Assembly (NCBI RefSeq): GCF_023983475.1
Contig: NZ_CP092713.1
Location: 868,001-932,000 of the forward strand
Length of the DNA stretch: 64,000 bases
Source: Aliivibrio fischeri ATCC 7744 = JCM 18803 = DSM 507
Lineage (GTDB): Bacteria; Pseudomonadota; Gammaproteobacteria; Enterobacterales; Vibrionaceae
Direction of reading: 5' to 3'
Position 1 is the first letter of the stretch. Every line of letters starts with the position of its first letter. Of the stretch, positions 38,454 through 46,302 are shown piece after piece. Below the pieces are notes generated by a model. It was given only the letters and a program-made list of their open reading frames with translations. It ran no database searches and was not told the origin of the DNA. A program made the position numbers and the translations under genes.

Positions 38454-39056
38454 TTAGAATAACAAAGATACAGATAACTCAAGCCCACCTAGGCCATCGT
38501 TATAAATTGGTTGAATGTAAGAAGCTTGAGGGATGATCTGTAAATGAGCATCTGGGTTACTTCCAAGCTTAATAACAGTACCAAATGATAGAACTGCACC
38601 TACTTCAAATTGATCAATGTCATCTAATTGATTACCATATTTGTAACCTTCGTGGTCTACTTTCCAACGATTTCCATATTGGCTATATCCTAATGATAAT
38701 CCTGCACCTACGTATGGTGTAAAAGCCCACCAATTACCAAGTGCATATTGAGGAACAATACGGAATTCATAATTGGTGACTTCTTGATACACACCATTTG
38801 CTGGCGCTTCAATATAATCAGAAAGATAATTAAAACCAAACAACCAACGCCAACGGTTATTGTTTTCGTCAATTGGTCTCGTATGAACTAAGCCATAACT
38901 GATTGTGCTGAGTTCGCCACTCATTCCTTGTTCGTACTCAGTAGATTCTATCGTTTTAAAATTGGCAGCAATACCGTAGCGTTCACCTTTAGCAAATGCA
39001 GGTAAAGAGCAAGCCATAATTAAAGCCATAAAACCCAGTTGGATTGGCTTAGCCAT
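38454..39056 (-). CDS. Outer-membrane beta-barrel protein at the head of the tagH-tssJKL operon
   Basis: A 200-residue exported protein: the signal peptide is cut near AFA-KG (residue 22-23), the rest alternates in the way of a small (about 8-strand) outer-membrane barrel and ends in the typical terminal Phe (SVSLLF). It is the first gene of the minus-strand T6SS operon, 9 bases before the FHA-protein gene. The function is unknown; a role in wall or outer-membrane anchoring of the apparatus, which lacks an OmpA domain in TssL, is a possibility only. Confidence 0.75.
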   Translation of the reverse strand: MAKPIQLGFMALIMACSLPAFAKGERYGIAANFKTIESTEYEQGMSGELSTISYGLVHTRPIDENNNRWRWLFGFNYLSDYIEAPANGVYQEVTNYEFRIVPQYALGNWWAFTPYVGAGLSLGYSQYGNRWKVDHEGYKYGNQLDDIDQFEVGAVLSFGTVIKLGSNPDAHLQIIPQASYIQPIYNDGLGGLELSVSLLF

Positions 39057-39301
39057 TTGTTAATCCTCTAGCAAAATATTTTTGTTCTATTTTATTTAGC
39101 TTGCCAAAATATCAACTTAATTGTTTATTTCAATACGATAACTCGCGCTTATAAAAAAACACACGGAATCACTATTTTAATAGTCAAAATGACAGGCAAT
39201 TCAGTTAAAGTGAAAGTGACGGTTTGTTTATAGAAGAGTGTTAATCTAATAGCGTTACCCCGATCAAATTCTGCTTTTTTAAACCTGATATTCTTATGAA
39301 A
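39057..39301. promoter_or_regulatory. Divergent promoter region of the tssJKL operon and the patatin gene
   Basis: It contains the 14-bp palindrome ACTATTTTAATAGT at 39171-39184 overlapping AGTCAAAATGACA at 39182-39194, an 11/13 match to the motif before the giant lipoprotein gene. A run AGAGGATTAA just before the barrel-protein ATG is its ribosome binding site. The region marks the right border of the T6SS locus. Confidence 0.5.
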
Positions 39302-39320
39302 ATTAATGATTATTCTTATC
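39302..39320. promoter_or_regulatory. Possible Fur box before the patatin gene
   Basis: ATTAATGATTATTCTTATC agrees with the 19-base Fur consensus at 14 positions. It lies 12 bases upstream of the chosen start codon. In AT-rich sequence this is weak evidence by itself. Confidence 0.3.
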
Positions 39321-39332
39321 TGGATGGTGATT

Positions 39333-41624
39333 ATGCGTCATGTTTTTCGCTTGAAATTATGGTTTGTTTTTTTAGCTACATTTCTTTTTACACCGTATTT
39401 ATATGCAGAGCCAATAAAAGAACCATCTCGCCCTAAAATTGCTTTGGTACTTGCTGGTGGTGGTGCAAAAGGGGCGGCACACATTGGCGTATTAAAAGCG
39501 CTTGAAGAGTTAAATATACCCATAGATATTATTACTGGTACTAGTATGGGGGCGTATGTCGGTGGGCTTTATGCTACAGGGAAATCGGCCTCTGAGATTG
39601 AAGCGTATTTGCATACCGTAGATTGGTACAGTGGCTATCAAGATGAGGTTGGCAGAGAAGAGAAAAATAGTCGAGATAAAAAGTACGAAGACAGGTTTGC
39701 AATAAATCCATCGCTAGGAATCAGAAAAGAGGGAGTAAAATCACCAAAGTCAGCGATTCAAGGGCAGAATATGCTCAAGATTTTACGTGAAACATCTGGT
39801 AATCCCGTGTCCGTTGCATCGTTTGATGATTTCCCTATTCGCTACCGTTCAGTTGCGACTGATATTGTTTCAATGGAAGAAGTGGTTATCGATCATGGCC
39901 TTTTAGTTGATGCGATGATGGCAAGCATGTCGGTACCTGGCGCCTTACCACCTTATGAGTTTGAGGATAAGCTGCTTATCGATGGTGGCGTAACCAATAA
40001 TATGCCCGTTGAACTGGCAAAAGAGATGGGGGCGGATATTGTCATCGCGGTGGATATTAGCTCAAATTATATGACTAAAGAGCAGATAGGCTCATTATTT
40101 GATGTGGCATCTCAATTAACTAATTTTATGGTTAAACGCAGTACTCAAGAGCAAGCGGAATTTTTAACAGATAAAGATATTTTATTGCAGCCTCGAGTTG
40201 GTGATATTGAAACGACGGATTTCTCAAGTATGTCAAGAGCGTATCAAGAGGGCTACGATACAGCAATGACGCTGAAATCACGTCTAAAATCTTTAGCGGT
40301 TACTCCTAATGAATATGCTCAATACAGCAACAGGAAAAAACAGCAATCAGCTAACGTTCGCTTAGCTCAAGGCGCAATCATTGATAAAGTAGAAGTTGAA
40401 AATCGAAGTCATTATGAGAGCGACAAACTAGAGCGTTTTATTCAGTTTGAGAAAGGAACATCGCTTAACAGTGATTATATTGAAGGCAAAATTCACGCTC
40501 TATATGCAACCAATCGTTTTGAAACAATTACTTATTTAGTTGAAGAAGATAACAATGAAAATGTATTAAAAGTGACCGCCAAAGAGAAAGAGTGGGGACC
40601 TAATTACTTAAATTTTCGTTTTTTCTTAGAAGAGGATTTTGATACGCACAGTCAGTATGGTCTTGGAGCATCAATTAATTTTACCGATTTAAACAATTAT
40701 GGTGCTGAATTACGTACAAATGTTGAATTAGGTACGGATAAGATATTTGATGCGACCATTCATTATCCTCTTTATCTGAATCATCATTTCTTTGTGCAAT
40801 CAAACATGATGTATAGCGATAAAAAACGCTCAATTTCAACAAGCAGTTTAGAAGATAAAGAGCCAAACAGCAGCATGAGCTTTTATCCTGTTAATCTTCG
40901 AGATTTTACCGTGGATGCTTTGTTTGGTGTAGAAGCAACAAAAGATCAGCAGTTAAAAACAGGGATCTTATATGCAAAAGGAAGCCATGAATTAACCGGA
41001 CTTTCAGCGTATGGGAGAACGGAATATGAACGCTTAGGTGCAACGTTCGAATACAATTTTGATAGTTTAGACAGTATTTCATTGCCAACGCATGGTTCGT
41101 TAATAAATGCACGTTACTTATATGCATTCGATAAGGTAAATAGCCGAGATGTAGATGGCTCTGATCATTCAGAACAATACATTGATGAATTTACAGCAGA
41201 AGCGTTATTTGCCAGAAGCATTGCAAGACACACTTTCATTGGTAGTGCGGAATATGGGATAACGAATAGCGATGATTACTTGGTTCCAGTTAATCCGATT
41301 GAGCTTGGCGGGTTTAATCATTTATCAGGCTTGCCACGAAACAGTTTGATTGGTGCAAATAAAATTTATGGACGCTTAACTTATCGATACCGTTGGTTTG
41401 AGAATGATTTAGGCATGTTTAAAACAGCGGTTTATTTGGGGGCATCAGCAGAATACGGTGGTTTATGGTCAATGAAATCAACAGACATTAGCTCCGCACC
41501 GCTTATTTTCTCTGGTTCATTGTTTGGAGGAATAGATACGCCTATTGGGCCGATTATTCTGTCTTATGGACGAGCAGAAAATGGTTTAGATTCTGTGTAT
41601 CTGATTGTTGGAAATGTTGAATAA
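39333..41624 (+). CDS. Patatin-like phospholipase with BamA-like barrel (type Vd secretion)
   Basis: The start at 39333 gives a signal peptide cut after LYA (residue 25) and has GGATGG upstream; two in-frame ATGs further upstream are less suited. The patatin domain (about 35-310) has the oxyanion loop GGGAKGAA (42-49), the nucleophile Ser71 in GTSMG and the catalytic Asp in IDGG near 216. A POTRA-like domain follows (about 350-430) and then a 16-strand-type beta-barrel to the end at Glu. This is the layout of PlpD, a lipase that passes through its own barrel (type Vd). It acts on phospholipids at or beyond the cell surface. It is not part of the T6SS operons. Confidence 0.85.
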   Translation: MRHVFRLKLWFVFLATFLFTPYLYAEPIKEPSRPKIALVLAGGGAKGAAHIGVLKALEELNIPIDIITGTSMGAYVGGLYATGKSASEIEAYLHTVDWYSGYQDEVGREEKNSRDKKYEDRFAINPSLGIRKEGVKSPKSAIQGQNMLKILRETSGNPVSVASFDDFPIRYRSVATDIVSMEEVVIDHGLLVDAMMASMSVPGALPPYEFEDKLLIDGGVTNNMPVELAKEMGADIVIAVDISSNYMTKEQIGSLFDVASQLTNFMVKRSTQEQAEFLTDKDILLQPRVGDIETTDFSSMSRAYQEGYDTAMTLKSRLKSLAVTPNEYAQYSNRKKQQSANVRLAQGAIIDKVEVENRSHYESDKLERFIQFEKGTSLNSDYIEGKIHALYATNRFETITYLVEEDNNENVLKVTAKEKEWGPNYLNFRFFLEEDFDTHSQYGLGASINFTDLNNYGAELRTNVELGTDKIFDATIHYPLYLNHHFFVQSNMMYSDKKRSISTSSLEDKEPNSSMSFYPVNLRDFTVDALFGVEATKDQQLKTGILYAKGSHELTGLSAYGRTEYERLGATFEYNFDSLDSISLPTHGSLINARYLYAFDKVNSRDVDGSDHSEQYIDEFTAEALFARSIARHTFIGSAEYGITNSDDYLVPVNPIELGGFNHLSGLPRNSLIGANKIYGRLTYRYRWFENDLGMFKTAVYLGASAEYGGLWSMKSTDISSAPLIFSGSLFGGIDTPIGPIILSYGRAENGLDSVYLIVGNVE

Positions 41625-41653
41625 GTGTGGAGATGATTAACGGTTTTAAGGTA

Positions 41654-41682
41654 AGGGTTGATACTACAACCATATCAACCCT
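41654..41682. terminator. Hairpin between the patatin gene and the EIIABC gene
   Basis: AGGGTTGAT pairs with ATCAACCCT around an 11-base loop in the gap between convergent genes. There is no good T-run on either side, so termination would be weak. Confidence 0.45.
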
Positions 41683-41690
41683 GACTGAGT

Positions 41691-43586
41691 TTACGCTCTT
41701 GAAAAACGCTTGTGATGTTTCGTTAAATTATCATTGAGCAGTTGCTCTGCACTGTACATGGCATCTTTGGTGGCAATATCCAGTGTCCGCATTCCTTTAA
41801 AACGAAGAGGTTCTTTGATTGCCACATCATGAGCAAAAATGACCAGCTTGGCGTTCTTTATATCAAGAGGGGTAATACGGTTATTAATACCATCAGCGCC
41901 TTGGGTCTCTACTTTGATTTTAATACCGAGTTTATGAGCCGCTTTTTCTAAACTTTTAGCCGCAAGAAAAGTATGAGCGACTCCTGATGGGCAAGCCGTG
42001 ACTGCTAATACGTCGGCTTCACCTTCATTTTTAACGGATTCAAAAGTGAATTCTTGTTGTATCTGTTCATCATCTTCTACCGCGTTTTTCTTAAGTAAAA
42101 TAACAATAGCGGCAGTGGTGAATGCACCTAAAAGTGTTCCTATAATGTAGCCAATTTTGCCATCGACAACAGGTAATACAATCCATCCTCCCCAAGGAGC
42201 ATGGTTTAATACATTAAATACAAAACCAGTAATATTACCGACAATGCCACCAGCAACAATCGCTGGGATAACACGAGCGGGATCGGCAGCAGCAAATGGA
42301 ATCGCACCTTCAGTTATGCCTATCATTCCCATAATACCAGCCGCTTTACCGGCTTCTCGCTCATCACGTTTAAATTTCTTTGGAGATAAGAACGTCGCCA
42401 GTGCCATTCCCAGTGGTGGAGTACAAATAGCGATGCCAACACCGCCCATTAACCATGGCTGAGTGTTCACTTGAGTTTGAGCAAATAAGGTTGCCACTTT
42501 ATTAATTGGTCCACCCATATCAAAAGCGGCCATCGCACCTAGAATTGCACCTAAAGCGATTTTTCCTGAGCCTGCCATGCTAGCGAGCCATTCGTTTAGC
42601 GCTGCCATGGCATTAGATATAGGAGCACCTATTACCCACATTACTGCTGCACAAGTGAGGAAGGTGCCAACAAGGGGATAAATAAAGATAGACCCTAACG
42701 AAGCCATACTTTCAGGCAGTTTAATTTTCTTTAAACTGCGAACCACAAAGCCAGCAAAGAATCCAATGATGATCGCACCTAAAAAACCGGTATTGTATTG
42801 TTGAACTGCAATCCATGAACCTATCATGCCAGGAGCGAGTCCCGGTTTATCTGCAATAGAGTAGGCGATATAACCACCTAATACCGCAGTAAATAGCGTT
42901 AACCCTGCGATGCCCATTTGAGCGATATCAGCCAAAATACCTTCTGTTGGTACGGCCCCTTGACCTGAGATCATCACAGATAGGGAAAGTAATACACCAC
43001 CAGCAACGATGAATGGGATCATGTGCGATGTACCAAATAATAAATGTTCTTTGGTGCGGCCTAGTTTACGCGTTAACTCACTTTTCTCTATTTGAGATGG
43101 AGCATTTTCAATGTCGGTTGATTCAGTACTTGGTTGAATAATATCCGTAAAAAGATCGAGTATTTCTTCTTTTGTGTCGGCTTTTTTGAGTTTATTGGTA
43201 AAACCATCTTCAATCAAACGACTGGAGATCTGTGCTAGGGCTTCAATGTGCTGGTTATCATCACCATCAGTTGAGGCGAGCATAAAAAAGATATCAGAAG
43301 GTTCACCGTCCTCAGCACCATAATCAATACCGGTGCGACTGATCCCAATAGCGACAGAAGGGGTGAGTACGGCAGAGCTTTTTGCGTGAGGAATAGCAAT
43401 ACCATCCTCAAAACCTGTGTTGCCTATCTCTTCACGGGCCCACACATCGGCTAAGAATTGTGTTTTATTAGAGAGTTTTCCGGCATCATCTAAAATTTGA
43501 ACCATCTCTTGAAGGATATCTTCTTTAGATGTGGATTTAAGGTCTAAACAGATAACATTGGCGTTTATAAGAGAGGTGATATCCAT
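41691..43586 (-). CDS. Fructose/mannose-family PTS permease, EIIA-EIIC-EIIB
   Basis: A 631-residue permease of the fructose PTS family. Domain order is EIIA (1-146, phospho-His67 in GIAIPHAKS), EIIC with about eight or more membrane helices (about 170-500) and EIIB at the C-terminus (active Cys near 532 in TACPSGVAHT). It imports and phosphorylates a hexose. The gene is divergent from the EIIB and EIIA genes at 43791-44875 and shares a conserved promoter element with the manP region. Substrate is not set by the sequence; fructose or mannose are the natural candidates. Confidence 0.9.
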   Translation of the reverse strand: MDITSLINANVICLDLKSTSKEDILQEMVQILDDAGKLSNKTQFLADVWAREEIGNTGFEDGIAIPHAKSSAVLTPSVAIGISRTGIDYGAEDGEPSDIFFMLASTDGDDNQHIEALAQISSRLIEDGFTNKLKKADTKEEILDLFTDIIQPSTESTDIENAPSQIEKSELTRKLGRTKEHLLFGTSHMIPFIVAGGVLLSLSVMISGQGAVPTEGILADIAQMGIAGLTLFTAVLGGYIAYSIADKPGLAPGMIGSWIAVQQYNTGFLGAIIIGFFAGFVVRSLKKIKLPESMASLGSIFIYPLVGTFLTCAAVMWVIGAPISNAMAALNEWLASMAGSGKIALGAILGAMAAFDMGGPINKVATLFAQTQVNTQPWLMGGVGIAICTPPLGMALATFLSPKKFKRDEREAGKAAGIMGMIGITEGAIPFAAADPARVIPAIVAGGIVGNITGFVFNVLNHAPWGGWIVLPVVDGKIGYIIGTLLGAFTTAAIVILLKKNAVEDDEQIQQEFTFESVKNEGEADVLAVTACPSGVAHTFLAAKSLEKAAHKLGIKIKVETQGADGINNRITPLDIKNAKLVIFAHDVAIKEPLRFKGMRTLDIATKDAMYSAEQLLNDNLTKHHKRFSRA

Positions 43587-43660
43587 AACAATTCCATTAT
43601 CTACCGGTAATAGGGCGTAATCTTAGTTGATCTTTGAGTTTTTATAACTGGATAAAAAAT

Positions 43661-43682
43661 ACATTTACTGGATTATTGTAAC
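43661..43682. promoter_or_regulatory. Shared 22-bp PTS operator, copy 1
   Basis: A 22-base block containing ATTTACTGGATTATTG is identical at 48287-48308. Here ACTGGAT occurs twice (43647 and 43667), 20 bases apart, as AraC-family regulators like. A half CRP-like TGTGAG follows in both places. It lies between the divergent EIIABC and EIIB genes. Confidence 0.65.
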
Positions 43683-43790
43683 CTAATTGGTAAAGTGTGA
43701 GTTTCATCCTTATTCATTTATATAAAGCAATTTATCATAAATAACAGATATATATCGAACATTTAAATTGTAATAAGAAAAGAGTTAATA

Positions 43791-44090
43791 ATGAAAATTG
43801 TAGCAGTTACCGCTTGTCCTACAGGAATCGCACATACTTATATGGCTGCGGATGTATTGAAAAAAGCGGCAGCAAAGTTAGGTGTCTCAATTAAAGTGGA
43901 AACACAAGGTGCAATGGGGGTAGAAAATGTACTGACACCCGTTGATATCGTCAGTGCTGATTTGGTTATTATTGCATCGGATATCGAGATTGAAGATAAG
44001 AACCGTTTTTTAGGAATTAATTCAAAACAATTCCCAATTGAAACCATATTAACGGATGTTGAAGGTATACTGAAAAAACACCTTTTCTAA
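43791..44090 (+). CDS. PTS EIIB component, fructose type
   Basis: A free-standing 99-residue EIIB with the active Cys in VTACPTGIAHTYMAA (Cys9) and the conserved VETQGAMG segment. It passes phosphate from an EIIA to sugar during uptake. Being without its own EIIC, it would serve one of the neighbouring permeases. The last base of its stop codon is the first base of the next gene, so the two are coupled. Confidence 0.93.
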   Translation: MKIVAVTACPTGIAHTYMAADVLKKAAAKLGVSIKVETQGAMGVENVLTPVDIVSADLVIIASDIEIEDKNRFLGINSKQFPIETILTDVEGILKKHLF

Positions 44091-44875
44091 TGGAGCTTAA
44101 TACTATCGATTACCGAATTACTTTTTTTGTAAAAGATCAGGGCTTGCCACCTCAAGTTGCAAGTCAATTAACCCGTCTTGCTAAAAAGTTTAAGAGTTTG
44201 GTTTATATCGATAATATTACTCAAAATAGAAGTACAAACGCTGAAAGTTCATTGGGATTACTTCAAGTCGGTCTGTGTCCTGGTGATTTTTGTCAATTAA
44301 TTACAGTGGGTATGGATGCGGAGTGGGCCAATTTTGTTTTAACGGATTTATTGTCGTCGACGTTTGATTTTGTTGCTTCAGATAAATTGTGTGATTTCTC
44401 AGAAACCATTACCAATACTTACCCTCAATTAACCCCCCAGTGTGAGGTGGATTTCCACTACGTAAAAGCGCAAGCCGTACTGTCTAAGTTTGAAATCCTA
44501 AAAGGTTTGTCTCAACTTATTTATCCAAAAGAATCTGATGAGCTATTGCTTGCATTGATAAAGCGTGAAGAGCGTTCATCGACAGCAATGGCAAAACAGA
44601 TCGCGTTACCACATGTTATTTCCCCTTATGTAGAAAAACCGACAATCGCCATTATTCGCAGTGATTACCCAGTTGATTGGGCATCCAAGATGGGAGATGT
44701 GAATGTCATTATTGCTTTGGTGCTTCCTGAAAAACCAACCAAAGAGATGATCATGGCTGCGACGTATTTAACGCGGAGTTTATTATCTGAGGATTTCAGT
44801 CAAAGATTGGTACACACAAGGCAGCCTAAAGGGCTTCAAGCCTTAATCTTATATGCAATGTGCCAATTATTGTAA
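44090..44875 (+). CDS. Fusion of a His-less HPr-like domain and a PTS EIIA domain
   Basis: The C-terminal half (about 130-261) is a fructose/mannitol-type EIIA with phospho-His175 in IALPHVISPY. The N-terminal 90 residues align with HPr along their whole length (QGLPPQVASQLTRLAKKFKS against the HPr active-site helix; ESSLGLLQVGL against the Ser46 region). The active His15 is replaced by Pro20 and Arg17 by Gln22, while a Ser matching Ser46 (Ser53) is kept. So the domain cannot carry the phosphoryl group and is probably regulatory or a docking site for EI. It is coupled to the EIIB gene. Confidence 0.8.
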   Translation: MELNTIDYRITFFVKDQGLPPQVASQLTRLAKKFKSLVYIDNITQNRSTNAESSLGLLQVGLCPGDFCQLITVGMDAEWANFVLTDLLSSTFDFVASDKLCDFSETITNTYPQLTPQCEVDFHYVKAQAVLSKFEILKGLSQLIYPKESDELLLALIKREERSSTAMAKQIALPHVISPYVEKPTIAIIRSDYPVDWASKMGDVNVIIALVLPEKPTKEMIMAATYLTRSLLSEDFSQRLVHTRQPKGLQALILYAMCQLL

Positions 44876-44906
44876 CGGCAATAATGTAAATTGCGGGCAT
44901 AAAAAA

Positions 44907-44935
44907 GCTGGCTTAACGACAACCGCCAAGCCAGC
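44907..44935 (-). terminator. manA terminator
   Basis: GCTGGCTT pairs with AAGCCAGC around a 13-base loop. Read on the minus strand it is followed by six Ts, so it ends the manA transcript downstream of the heptamer array. Confidence 0.8.
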
Positions 44936-44942
44936 ATTCTGC

Positions 44943-45033
44943 TAGACCCTAGACCCTAGACCCTAGACCCTAGACCCTAGACCCTAGACCCTAGACCCTA
45001 GACCCTAGACCCTAGACCCTAGACCCTAGACCC
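44943..45033. repeat. Thirteen perfect tandem copies of TAGACCC
   Basis: The array is exactly 91 bases with no variant unit. It starts 7 bases after the terminator hairpin and ends one base from the manA stop codon. In the manA transcript it reads as GGGUCUA repeats. Each junction creates a CTAG, a tetramer usually rare in gamma-proteobacteria. Confidence 0.97.
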
Positions 45034-45034
45034 T

Positions 45035-46231
45035 TTAGTTATACGCTCTCGCTACGTTACCATTGCTGGTTAACGAGTAACGTTTTGCATAAGCAGGAAT
45101 AAAAACAGAGTGGCCTTTTGCAACTGTTACCGATTCACCATTTTCGTGAGTTAAAGTTAAATCACTATCAATAGCGAATAAGATCTCTGCGCTGTTGGTT
45201 TCTAGCGTTAACGCATCGGTTGCGGTAAATACTGAGAATTTAAAATCATTAACAGGGATAGGGTAGCTCATACCACCATCAACCGTATTTGGCTGAGTAA
45301 GTAATGATGAAAGAGGTTGGCTTACAAACTCAGTGCAAGACATTAATTCATCAATATCCATGTATTTAGGTGTTAACCCTGCACGTAATACGTTGTCAGA
45401 GTTTGCCATGATTTCTAACCCTGTGCCATGAATATAAGCGTGCGGTGTACATGCGCTTAGGAACATGGCTTCACCCGGTTTTAACGTAATAACATTAAGC
45501 ATAAGTGGAGCAAATAAACCTACATCATTCGGATATTGAATCGCAAGCTCTTGAAGCAGTACAAATAGCTCATCAGTGCTGCTTGATGCGTAATCAAGTA
45601 ATTCAGCAACAGCACGCTCTTTGGTTTCATTTTCTAAAGAAAGAATCGCTTTAAAGAAACGTTGTAAACCGTTTGAATTTGGTTCTTGAGCTAAGTCATC
45701 AACATAAGATGCGATAGTTGGAAGCTGCATTGCAGAGAACAAAGAGACGATTTCTTGATAATCTCTAAAGCCGTTCATCGCTTTATAGTCAGTTAATGCG
45801 TAAACCAATTCAGGTTTGTGGTTGTTATCTTTGTAGTTACGATTGAAAGCCGTTAGGGCAATGCCTGTTTTTTCTTCTTTTTCAAACCCATCAACCGCTT
45901 GTTGTTTATTTGGGTGAACTTGAATAGAAAGGGCTTTTTCTGCTGCCAGTACTTTAAAAAGGTACGGTAATTCACCAAAGGCATCAGCTGTTGTTTTTGA
46001 TAAAAAAGCTTCTTTATCTTGATTGATTAAATCAGATAGAAGAACAGAGTCGCCATTAACAGTAACTGCAGAACAACCGTTAGGATGAGCACCCATCCAA
46101 AGTTCAGCTTGAGGTTTACCTGTGTTGTTTTTTATATCAAATAAGGCTTCGATTGAAGTGTGACTTCCCCAAGCATAATCTTGAATTACGTTGGTCATTG
46201 GGTAAAAAGTTTGAGGTTTTAATGCGTTCAT
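45035..46231 (-). CDS. manA: Mannose-6-phosphate isomerase, class I
   Basis: A 398-residue type I phosphomannose isomerase. It begins with NVIQDYAWGSHTSI and has the zinc-site motifs QVHPNK (near 102) and ELVYALTD with a Glu ligand, plus the late PHAYIHGTGLEIM segment. It turns mannose-6-phosphate into fructose-6-phosphate in the cytoplasm and so feeds glycolysis with sugar brought in by the adjacent permease. It is 71 bases downstream of the manP-like gene on the same strand. Confidence 0.95.
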   Translation of the reverse strand: MNALKPQTFYPMTNVIQDYAWGSHTSIEALFDIKNNTGKPQAELWMGAHPNGCSAVTVNGDSVLLSDLINQDKEAFLSKTTADAFGELPYLFKVLAAEKALSIQVHPNKQQAVDGFEKEEKTGIALTAFNRNYKDNNHKPELVYALTDYKAMNGFRDYQEIVSLFSAMQLPTIASYVDDLAQEPNSNGLQRFFKAILSLENETKERAVAELLDYASSSTDELFVLLQELAIQYPNDVGLFAPLMLNVITLKPGEAMFLSACTPHAYIHGTGLEIMANSDNVLRAGLTPKYMDIDELMSCTEFVSQPLSSLLTQPNTVDGGMSYPIPVNDFKFSVFTATDALTLETNSAEILFAIDSDLTLTHENGESVTVAKGHSVFIPAYAKRYSLTSNGNVARAYN

Positions 46232-46302
46232 AATGTACTCGTCATAAAACTAGAAAGACACTATCAACGACAGGGGGATTGTCGTCAATAGTGTCAGAGC
46301 AA

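Noticed and set aside
44943-45033. Heptamer array as a CRISPR
   Set aside because: Units are 7 bases with no spacers and no cas genes nearby.
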